DNA of 64,000 nucleotides from Streptomyces corallincola (GTDB lineage Bacteria > Actinomycetota > Actinomycetes > Streptomycetales > Streptomycetaceae), in NCBI RefSeq assembly GCF_019104725.1, contig NZ_JAHRXF010000012.1, positions 62,001 to 126,000 on the forward strand, in the 5' to 3' direction. Shown here in pieces: positions 57,913 through 64,000 of the stretch; the stretch's first letter is position 1, and each line of letters begins with the position of its first letter. Position numbers and translations under genes: made by a program. The notes under the pieces were generated by a model, which worked only from the letters and a program-made list of their open reading frames with translations, was not told the origin of the DNA and searched no databases.

Positions 57913-59723
57913 CAGACGGCCTCCCCGCTCGTCGAGGCCAGCACAATCTCCCGGTACGTCGGGCAGGAGTCGAGCAGGTCGGCGTGCGGGCCGACGCCGA
58001 TGAGCCGGCCCCCGTCGAGCACCGCGACGCGGTCGGCCGCACACAGGGCCGAGACCCGCTGGGTGACGACCACCGTGGTCATCGCCTCACCGGCCAGGGC
58101 GGTCCGCAGCCGCGCCTCCGTGGCCTGGTCGAGCGCCGAGAAGGGGTCGTCGAGGAGACAGACGGCGGGCCGGTGCACCAGCGCCCGGGCGACGACCAGC
58201 CGCTGCCGCTGTCCTCCGGAGAGGTTGCCCCCGCCCTGGAGCACCGGGGCGTCGAGGCCGCCCCGGTGCCCGGTCACGAAGGTATCGGCGCAGGCCGTGC
58301 GCAGCGCCCGCCACAGTTCCTCGTCGCCGGCGTCGGGCTTGGCGTAACGGAGGTTCGAGGCGACGGTGCCCGAGAAGAGGTGGGGTCGCTGCGGCGCGTA
58401 GCCGATGGCGCCCGCCAACTCGGCCCGGCCGAGCGCGCGGACGTCCGTGCCGCCGAGCCGGACGGCGCCGGACGTCGGGTCGAACGAGCGCACCATCAGG
58501 TCGAGCAGCGTGGATTTGCCGGCCCCGGCGGATCCGGTGACGGCAACCACCTCACCGGGCCGCAGAGTGAGCGTGACGTCCCGGAGCACCGGCTCCTCGG
58601 CACCTGGATAGCGGAATTCGACGCCGCTCAGCTCCAGAGCCGGTGTCGTGCGCCCGGTAGGGGGGTCGTCCCGCGCGCCGGACGGGGCGATGCGGTCCGA
58701 CGCGGCACGGGGAACCGGCCCTCGCGGTGCGGTCCGCGCGGGCCGTCCGCCGGGGGCGGCGGTCGAGGACGGACCTGGTGTCAGGTCCAGTACCTCCCGG
58801 ATCCGCTCCGCACTGACCTCGGCACGGGGCAGCAGGACGAACAGGGAGCCCGCCGCCATCACCGAGGTCAGGATCTGGGCGAGGTAGGTGAGGAAGGCGG
58901 TCAGGGCGCCGACCCGCAGGGTGCCGTCGGCTATGCGATGTCCGCCGGCCCAGACCACGACGACCGTCGAGGCGTTGACGACGAGCAGGACCACGGGCAG
59001 CAGGACCGCCATGAGACGTCCGGTCCGCAGCGCCGCGTTCAGCAGGCCGGTATTGGCCCGGTCGAATCTCGCGCGCTCGTGGTCCTCCCGGACGAAGGCC
59101 CGGACCACCCGCACGCCGGTGAGCTGCTCGCGCAGGAGGCGGTGAGTGACGTCGAGGCGGTGCTGCAGGTCCCGGAAGAGCGGACGGGTCCGGCGCACGG
59201 CCCACCCCACCGCCAGCGCCAGCAGCGGTGCCACCACCGCGACGACCCCGGACAACGCCACGTCCTGCCGCAACGCCATCACGATCCCGCCGAAGCACAT
59301 CAGGGGCGCCGTGACCATGACCGTGCACATGGTGAGGCAGAACATCTGCACCTGCTGGACGTCGCTGGTGGTACGCATGACGAGGGAGGACACCCCGATG
59401 CGGCCCACCTCGTGCGCGGCACCGGCCAGGGCCCGGCCGAAGACGGCCGCGCGCAGCTCCCGGCCGATGTCCAGGGCGGCACGGGCGCCGAGCCAGGCGG
59501 CGCCGACGGAAGCCGCCAGCTGCAGCACGGTGGCAGCGGCCATCCAGGCCCCGGTGCGCAGGACGTGGCCGATGTCGCCGGGCACCACACCCCGGTCGAG
59601 CAGGTCGGCGTTGAGGGTCGGCAGCGACAGGGCGGCCGTGGTCTGGATCAGCTGGAGCGGCAGGATCAGGGCGAGCGAAGGGAGGCGTCGGCGGACATGG
59701 GTGTGCAGCAGGCTCGTCAACAC
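57912..59723 (-). CDS. ABC exporter half-transporter with degenerate ATP site
   Basis: 603 aa from GTG 59723 (AGAGGA about 12 bases upstream; a TTG at 59720 is the alternative). Exporter-type six-helix domain (about 15-310), an insert rich in Pro/Arg/Ala (about 330-385) and NBD with Walker A GSAGAGKSTLLDLMVRSF, signature LSGGQRQRLVVARAL, Walker B CLLDDPFSALD where the catalytic Glu is Asp, and H-loop VVTQRVSAL where His is Gln. The two substitutions mark the non-hydrolytic half of an asymmetric heterodimer with the next gene. It starts 25 bp after the short SARP, so regulator and exporter are probably one transcript. Confidence 0.92.
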   Translation of the reverse strand: MLTSLLHTHVRRRLPSLALILPLQLIQTTAALSLPTLNADLLDRGVVPGDIGHVLRTGAWMAAATVLQLAASVGAAWLGARAALDIGRELRAAVFGRALAGAAHEVGRIGVSSLVMRTTSDVQQVQMFCLTMCTVMVTAPLMCFGGIVMALRQDVALSGVVAVVAPLLALAVGWAVRRTRPLFRDLQHRLDVTHRLLREQLTGVRVVRAFVREDHERARFDRANTGLLNAALRTGRLMAVLLPVVLLVVNASTVVVVWAGGHRIADGTLRVGALTAFLTYLAQILTSVMAAGSLFVLLPRAEVSAERIREVLDLTPGPSSTAAPGGRPARTAPRGPVPRAASDRIAPSGARDDPPTGRTTPALELSGVEFRYPGAEEPVLRDVTLTLRPGEVVAVTGSAGAGKSTLLDLMVRSFDPTSGAVRLGGTDVRALGRAELAGAIGYAPQRPHLFSGTVASNLRYAKPDAGDEELWRALRTACADTFVTGHRGGLDAPVLQGGGNLSGGQRQRLVVARALVHRPAVCLLDDPFSALDQATEARLRTALAGEAMTTVVVTQRVSALCAADRVAVLDGGRLIGVGPHADLLDSCPTYREIVLASTSGEAV

Positions 59724-59748
59724 AGCGCTGTGCCGTCCTCTCCCCCCC

Positions 59749-60552
59749 TCAGCGCCGCCGCGCGTGTACCGGACCGGTGAGCTGGTCGTGCAGTGCCGGG
59801 TTCGGGACCGGTTCACTGCTGAGTATGTGCTGTTGCAGGTCGCGCAGTTCGGTGAGGGGCTCCATGCCCAGTTCCCGCACCAGCCGGCTGCGCAGCGAGC
59901 GGTACAGATCCAGCGCCTCGCTGCGGCGTCCACAGCGGTAGAGGGCGGTCATGAGCTGGGCATGCAGGCCCTCGCGCAACGGGTGGAGGAGGACGAGTCG
60001 GCTCAGGTCGGTCACCACCTCGGCGGGACGCCCGAGTCGGAGCAGAGCGCCGAAGCGTTCTTCCATGACGGTCATCCGGACTTCTTCCAGACGTGCCGTT
60101 TCGGCGTCGACGAAGGGACCGCTCGCCCCGGTGAGGGCGGTACCGTGCCACAGCGCCAGGGCCTCGTCGTACGCGTGGAGGGCGGTGCCCGGAGCCCCGT
60201 TGCTCACGTCCTCCCGCGCCTGCCGGACCTTGGCGAGGAAGACGCTCAGGTCGAGTTGGCCGTCCTCGACGCGGATCACGTATCCCGAGGGCTTGGTCTG
60301 GATCCCGTCGAACCCGTGACGGGACAGTGCCCGCCGCAGTTCGGAGACGAGGGTGCGCACCCGGGTCTCCGGGGCCACGGGCAGCGGTCTGCCCCACACG
60401 GCGTCCATGAGGCGCGTGTTGGTCACCGTACAGTTGGCCTGCAGCAACAGCACGGCCAGAAGAGACCGCTGTTTCCCGCTGAGTCGGACGAAATCAGCGC
60501 CGATCCATGCCTCGACCACACCAAGAATCTGGAACGTCAAGTTCCTTGACAC
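59749..60552 (-). CDS. Short SARP-family cluster activator
   Basis: 267 aa, GTG 60552 with GGAGGG seven bases upstream. Winged-helix domain (LTFQILGVVEAWIGADFVRL, KQRSLLAVLLLQANCTVTNT, VRTLVSELRRALSRHGFDGI, GYVIRV) and bacterial activation domain (FLAKVRQARED, HPLREGLHAQLMTALYRCGR, EALDLYRSLRSRLVRELGME). Same size and layout as ActII-ORF4 and DnrI, which bind 11-bp-period heptamers. Such heptamers with correct -10 spacing lie in its own promoter (60663-60694), so it or the larger SARP likely controls this operon. Confidence 0.93.
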   Translation of the reverse strand: MSRNLTFQILGVVEAWIGADFVRLSGKQRSLLAVLLLQANCTVTNTRLMDAVWGRPLPVAPETRVRTLVSELRRALSRHGFDGIQTKPSGYVIRVEDGQLDLSVFLAKVRQAREDVSNGAPGTALHAYDEALALWHGTALTGASGPFVDAETARLEEVRMTVMEERFGALLRLGRPAEVVTDLSRLVLLHPLREGLHAQLMTALYRCGRRSEALDLYRSLRSRLVRELGMEPLTELRDLQQHILSSEPVPNPALHDQLTGPVHARRR

Positions 60553-60662
60553 CGAAGAACCCTCCCCGCTGTTCACAAGACTCCCTGCTCGCCCTGCCGT
60601 TCCGAACCGCCCAACACGCCGACTTGGCAAAAGAAATCGAACGGCCGCAATTCTGGCAGCAT

Positions 60663-60694
60663 GCTCTAGCCGTCGGCTTGCCACCCCCTTGCCA
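60663..60694 (-). promoter_or_regulatory. SARP-box promoter of the short SARP/ABC exporter operon
   Basis: Read leftward: TGGCAAG (60694-60688), four G, TGGCAAG (60683-60677), eight bases CCGACGGC, then TAGAGCAT (60668-60661). Two identical heptamers with an 11-bp period and the proximal one 8 bp from a -10-like TAGAGC is exactly the layout known for SARP targets (ActII-ORF4, AfsR, DnrI). It stands about 110 bp before the SARP start codon. Confidence 0.75.
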
Positions 60695-60717
60695 CGGCAC
60701 CGCGAACAGACAGCGGA

Positions 60718-60757
60718 GCGCGGTATTCCGGATCCCGTGGAATCCGGAATACCGCGC
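60718..60757 (-). terminator. Strong hairpin after the 56-aa precursor gene
   Basis: Perfect 16-bp stem GCGCGGTATTCCGGAT (60718-60733) and ATCCGGAATACCGCGC (60742-60757) with an eight-base loop, 20 bp after the precursor stop in the leftward sense. It ends the precursor operon before the SARP promoter. Confidence 0.85.
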
Positions 60758-60777
60758 CCTCTTCAGCGCACGGTCGC

Positions 60778-60948
60778 TCAGACGCCCGGCTCGGGCGCAG
60801 CCGGCGACGTCGTGCAGCACGCACCGCTGGTGCCACCGGTCGGCCAGCAGTCGGTCCAGCCCGGGCTCTCCTCGATGCCCGTGAGGGCGGTCACCACGAG
60901 CGACTCCCAGCCGGATTCGGACACATCACGGATCGTGAAATTACCCAC
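60778..60948 (-). CDS. Putative azole-type RiPP precursor peptide, 56 aa
   Basis: GTG 60948 with AAGGGG six to eight bases upstream. Leader-like N-terminus MGNFTIRDVSESGWESLVVT then ALTGIEESPG. The core-like C-terminus, about residues 31-56, opens WTDCWPTGGTSGACCTTS and continues AAAPEPGV. The last 26 residues hold three Cys, five Thr and one Ser, the substrates for azoline formation or dehydration. It lies in the same orientation after the RRE/E1-SagB, nitroreductase and sulfotransferase genes (87 bp after the last) and is followed by a terminator. No known RiPP core is recognised. Precursor identity rests on size, composition and context. Confidence 0.8.
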   Translation of the reverse strand: MGNFTIRDVSESGWESLVVTALTGIEESPGWTDCWPTGGTSGACCTTSPAAPEPGV

Positions 60949-61035
60949 AGAAATTCCCCTTTCCAGTCTTCTCTTCTCGGACCGGCCTGATCCCGCCGCC
61001 GGGCGGAGACCTGACCGGCAAAGAGCACCGGACCC

Positions 61036-62019
61036 TCATCCAGCATTTCCTTTCTCTGGCGAGCGGGCGCAGTAGCCCAATTCGTGTGCCAACGCCGCCA
61101 TTCGCCTGCACATCTCGTCCGGCAAGTCCCATTCCGGGTCGAATTCAACCGGCCCGGGATCCGGGACCGGCCTGAGCTCGGGCGCACTGAAGAACTTGTG
61201 GTCGCCTCCGAACAGCCCTCCCTCGGGACCGTTGTTGGCGAATGGCCACGCCTCGGGGTGCACCATGCGGTCGAGGAACGCCTCGTCACTGTCCAGTTCG
61301 AGCCAGTCGAGGATCCGGTGCAGCCACACCCGGGGCTCGTTGACCAGGTCCTCGCCGCGGATCCGCATCCACTGCCGTTGCGGGAGTTCGCCGAGCACCC
61401 GCATGATCCGCCGGTGCGACAGGTACCAGGAGGAGGCCGCTCCGACCACGCGCACCTTCCGGTGCGTCAGGTACTGCTGGTTCTGGCTGTGCATCGAGCG
61501 CTGAGTCGTCACGGGGTGCCGCGTCAGGTGGATGTAGCGGGCGTTCGGATAGCTGCGCAGGCACTGGTCGAGGGATTCGTCCGTGGCCACGGTGTCGGGC
61601 GTCTTCTCCACCCCGATCAGCGGACTGACCAGCTCCAGCAGGTGATCCAGGACCCTGGGCATCGGCCAGTCGGGGCGCTTCCGCAGCCACTCCTCGGCCC
61701 GGGCGATCGCGTCCGCAGTCTGTTCTCCCTCGTGGACCTGGGCAAGGGCGCGACAGACCCCGCTCAGGCGGGTCTTGCGGTAGGCCGGTGGAAACCGCTC
61801 CGCCTCCGTGCCGTCCTCTCCGACGAGATCGCCCACCGTATCGTTGGCGAAGACCAGCATCTCGGGAAAGCCGAAGATCCCCGGGTGCCCGGCCAGGAGA
61901 GCCAGGGTGATCGTGGAGAACGAACGGGGCGGGGAGAGGATGAAGAGGGGATCCGGGTGTCCGGCGCCGACGGATTCGGCGCCCTGGGGCACTTCGGCGG
62001 CGGAGACTGTCTCAGTCAT
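61036..62019 (-). CDS. PAPS-dependent sulfotransferase family protein
   Basis: 327 aa, ATG 62019 overlapping the previous stop (ATGA), GGGAG upstream. The 5'-phosphosulfate loop LFILSPPRSFSTITLALLAG (about 27-46) and 3'-phosphate block NARYIHLTRHPVTTQRSMHS (about 155-175) define the PAPS fold; further on are MRIRGEDLVNEPRVWLHRIL and a C-terminal cap. It would move a sulfo group from PAPS to a hydroxyl, perhaps one made by the P450 or on a modified peptide side chain. Sulfotransferases are rare in azole RiPP clusters. Confidence 0.85.
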   Translation of the reverse strand: MTETVSAAEVPQGAESVGAGHPDPLFILSPPRSFSTITLALLAGHPGIFGFPEMLVFANDTVGDLVGEDGTEAERFPPAYRKTRLSGVCRALAQVHEGEQTADAIARAEEWLRKRPDWPMPRVLDHLLELVSPLIGVEKTPDTVATDESLDQCLRSYPNARYIHLTRHPVTTQRSMHSQNQQYLTHRKVRVVGAASSWYLSHRRIMRVLGELPQRQWMRIRGEDLVNEPRVWLHRILDWLELDSDEAFLDRMVHPEAWPFANNGPEGGLFGGDHKFFSAPELRPVPDPGPVEFDPEWDLPDEMCRRMAALAHELGYCARSPEKGNAG

Positions 62020-62597
62020 GTAGAGCTCCCATCGAAAGGGCCGGCGGAGACGGTGACCAGGTGGCGCATCCCCGAGTGCCGTCGTCGCACGGCCGAGGTC
62101 ACGGGGGTGTGGCTGCCGGTGTGGATCCGGGCACCGGGCCATGGGCGGGAGGCCGCGAGCCGCAGACTGTGCGCGAGGGCTCCGGCCCCTACCAGCGATT
62201 CCGGGTAGGCCGCACCGGTCCACGGCCTGGCTGCTCTCCCGAGATCGGCGCAGACGAGGAAGAGCCGGCCCACGTCCGGGTACGCCTCGGCGAGCACGCC
62301 GGTCCAGGAGGGCTCCGCCTCGAACGGCACCACGGTGTCGGCCCTGGCGAACACGACATGCGCCGCACCCGGTCCGACGTGGCCCGTCACCGCGAGGATT
62401 CCGTACGGAGTCTGGTCCGGGACGGCCAGCCGGTGGGACCGGAACGCGTTGTCCAGCACGGCCGCCACCTCCCCCGCGACGCCGGAGGACTCCATCGCCC
62501 TGGGCCGACGCTCCGGCTCCGCGCGCTGGGCGGACCGGCCGCCACGGCATGCCTGTTCCACCGCGGCGACCGCGTCGGCCATCGACAGGGGCGTCAT
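62016..62597 (-). CDS. Nitroreductase/SagB-like partner protein, 193 aa
   Basis: ATG 62597 overlaps the upstream stop (ATGA) and its own stop overlaps the sulfotransferase start. Features of an FMN nitroreductase half: AVLDNAFRSHRLAVPDQTPY, VFARADTVVPFEAEPSWTGV and a C-terminal GRLFLVCADLGRAAR...SLVGAGALAHSLRLAAS like the LxxGaaaqnL-type helix of ThcOx dehydrogenases. Shorter than SagB enzymes. It may complete or regulate the fused dehydrogenase encoded just upstream, or be a second azoline oxidase lacking some flavin contacts. Confidence 0.65.
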   Translation of the reverse strand: MTPLSMADAVAAVEQACRGGRSAQRAEPERRPRAMESSGVAGEVAAVLDNAFRSHRLAVPDQTPYGILAVTGHVGPGAAHVVFARADTVVPFEAEPSWTGVLAEAYPDVGRLFLVCADLGRAARPWTGAAYPESLVGAGALAHSLRLAASRPWPGARIHTGSHTPVTSAVRRRHSGMRHLVTVSAGPFDGSST

Positions 62598-64000
62598 CCC
62601 CGTACCTCCTGTGGTCTCGAACCGCCCGCCAGTCCGGCCACGGCGCCCACGCTCTCTCTCGTCGGGTCGAGTTCGAGGACCGCTGGCAGGTACTCGCTCC
62701 AGCCGAGTCCGCAGGCGAGCGGAATCTGAGCCTCCCGTGCCGCGTGAGCCAGTCGCATCGCCGCGATACCGGCGTCCAGGTGTGCCAGCCGCCAGGCACT
62801 GTCCCCGAACTCCGCGGCGAGCGGACCGGCGTTCGCGACGAGAACGATCACCGCGTCCAGGTCGGTCACATCCGGCCCGGAGGACAGCACGGCCCGTCTC
62901 CACGGTGGGGAGTCGGCCCGCAAGGACAACAGCCGGTGGCCGAGGTCGTCGTACCGGAAGACCTGACCGGGCAGTTCCTGGCCGAGCAGATCCGTCAGGA
63001 CGTATGTATCGACGGAGATCGGGCCGTTCTCGTCCTGGCCACGACCGGCGTCGCACGCGGCGGTCGGACCCGCCGTGTGCGGCAGGATCTCCGCGAGCGC
63101 CATGACCGGCCCGGCCGGGTCGAGATGTCCGCCGTGCCGGTCGGACCCTGAGGGGCCCGGCAGCCGCACCGCGGGCGACGTGTACGGCAGGACGCGGCGC
63201 CGCGACGCCTCGCGCACCTGATGACGTCGGGGAGCGAGCAGGCGCGGCATGGGGGTCAGCCGACCGGGCGGGAGCGCCACGTGCCACTCATACGCCTCGA
63301 TGAGCCTCAGGGCGTCGTCGACGGCCCCGTCCCTGCCGTCCCCGCATACGGTGCACGAGGGGTCGGGCGCGAAGAGGTGACGTTCCGTATGGACTCCCCC
63401 GGTCGCGGTGCGCACTCGGCTGCCGAGGGTCGTCACCGGTGTGGTCCGCGCGAGGACGGCCAGCACTTCCATAGCTGCGGCCGAGGCCAGCAGCGCCTCA
63501 TCGCCGCCCGCGGCGCCAACGGGCCCGCCGCCCCGGCGGAAGCAGCCGGCGCATGCCGACCCACCCGGCCAGAACAGCGGTCCCACCTCAACCGCGCCGT
63601 CCCCGGTCGCGAGGCGCAGGACGGGGACGCGGTCCACCCAGGCAGCGGCCACCCAGTCCGCCAGGCGCCCCGCAGCACTGGGCCGGTCGGCCACCACGAC
63701 AAGGTTGCAGTCCTGCGGAACTCCGCCTCCGCCGCTTCCGGTGGACACCCTGCCCACCCCGCTGACGGTCAGGTCCTCCATCAGCATCCGGGTCAGGGGC
63801 TGCTCGGCGACCAGCAGGACATGGGACCGGGAGAGCTCGTCCAGCACCGACTCGGCTGACGCATGCCCACCCGTGAGGGCGGCCGTACGGGAGTAGTAAG
63901 CAACGGTGTCTTCCGGCACGCCCTCCTGCTGCTCCAACTGCGCGGGGCCGCCCGGTTCCAGTACGCCCCAGTCGTCCAGCAGCTCCAGCGCCTGGGTGAG
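62594..64000 (-). CDS. TOMM RRE/E1-like protein fused to SagB-type dehydrogenase (N-terminus beyond window)
   Basis: 468 residues visible; the frame is open to base 64000, so the start is outside. Visible N-terminus LTQALELLDDWGVLEPGG fits the end of an RRE/PqqD-like leader-binding domain. An ocin-ThiF/E1-like domain follows (SHVLLVAEQPLTRMLMEDLT, CNLVVVADRPSAAGRLADWV) with two Cys pairs, ACAGC and CTVC, as in the zinc site of TOMM C/F proteins. The C-terminal half has SagB/ThcOx features: SVDTYVLTDLLGQELPGQVF, VFRYDDLGHRLLSL, VIVLVANAGPLAAEFGDSAW and HLDAGIAAMRLAHAAREAQI. It would recruit the precursor leader for a YcaO cyclodehydratase and oxidise azolines to azoles. A YcaO gene is expected upstream, beyond the edge. 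Confidence 0.82.
   Translation of the reverse strand, partial: LTQALELLDDWGVLEPGGPAQLEQQEGVPEDTVAYYSRTAALTGGHASAESVLDELSRSHVLLVAEQPLTRMLMEDLTVSGVGRVSTGSGGGGVPQDCNLVVVADRPSAAGRLADWVAAAWVDRVPVLRLATGDGAVEVGPLFWPGGSACAGCFRRGGGPVGAAGGDEALLASAAAMEVLAVLARTTPVTTLGSRVRTATGGVHTERHLFAPDPSCTVCGDGRDGAVDDALRLIEAYEWHVALPPGRLTPMPRLLAPRRHQVREASRRRVLPYTSPAVRLPGPSGSDRHGGHLDPAGPVMALAEILPHTAGPTAACDAGRGQDENGPISVDTYVLTDLLGQELPGQVFRYDDLGHRLLSLRADSPPWRRAVLSSGPDVTDLDAVIVLVANAGPLAAEFGDSAWRLAHLDAGIAAMRLAHAAREAQIPLACGLGWSEYLPAVLELDPTRESVGAVAGLAGGSRPQEVRG

Noticed and set aside
60778..60948. Classification of the 56-aa peptide as a lanthipeptide or thiopeptide precursor
   Set aside because: No LanB, LanM, LanKC or split dehydratase is in the window, and no paired Ser at the positions needed for a pyridine core; the azole route is only supported by the RRE/E1-SagB protein.

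Overview
High-GC actinobacterial DNA, almost certainly Streptomyces or a close relative. The support is a strong G/C third-position bias, GTG/TTG starts, SARP regulators, a Streptomyces-type ESX (type VII) secretion locus and a tRNA-Pro attachment scar. The window has four functional blocks and one decayed stretch.

Block 1 (1-30997) is a type VII secretion locus. eccC (leftward, cut by the window edge) faces eccD and eccB, followed by a pair of ESX/WXG100 proteins, a 149-aa protein, a 1091-aa AAWKG-type repeat protein, a YbaB-fold protein, a third small ESX-like protein, a 5319-aa giant and an EccA-like fusion of a beta-helix to two AAA+ domains. The giant starts with a WXG100-like helical domain and carries two copies of a roughly 1700-1830 residue module; I find no cysteine in it. 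EccE and a mycosin are not in the window.

Block 2 (31387-38040) holds a DppC-type ABC permease, a fused DppD-DppF ATPase with a His-rich tandem-repeat linker, a His/Asp-rich signal-bearing small protein, and a divergent OmpR-type two-component system whose sensor loop is also His/Asp/Gly-rich. Together these suggest a metal-responsive module. The usual substrate-binding protein and DppB permease are absent.

Block 3 (38120-45250, all leftward) is a tightly coupled five-gene operon: FOXRED2-like flavoprotein, FMN-dependent 2-hydroxyacid oxidase, atypical P450-fold protein, CPA2 antiporter and ThDP-dependent enzyme. The FMN and ThDP enzymes could take a 2-hydroxy acid to a 2-oxo acid and then an aldehyde.

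The decayed stretch (about 45690-48932) holds a terminator, a 42-bp 3' half of tRNA-Pro(GGG), paired direct repeats, and remnants of an MmyB-type regulator, ctaD and its small neighbour. An apparently intact NmrA-like gene (47315-48055) and another broken gene follow.

Block 4 (49034-64000, running off the right edge) looks like a RiPP cluster of azole (TOMM) type. It has an RRE/E1-like protein fused to a SagB-type dehydrogenase, a second nitroreductase-like protein, a sulfotransferase, a 56-aa Cys/Thr-rich precursor, a small SARP with a near-consensus SARP box, an asymmetric heterodimeric ABC exporter, a P450, a carbamoyltransferase, a 55-aa protein, a second 51-aa precursor-like peptide ending in Cys, an M29-type metallopeptidase and a large AfsR-like SARP. 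Both small peptides are followed by strong hairpins. A YcaO protein would be expected just beyond the right edge.
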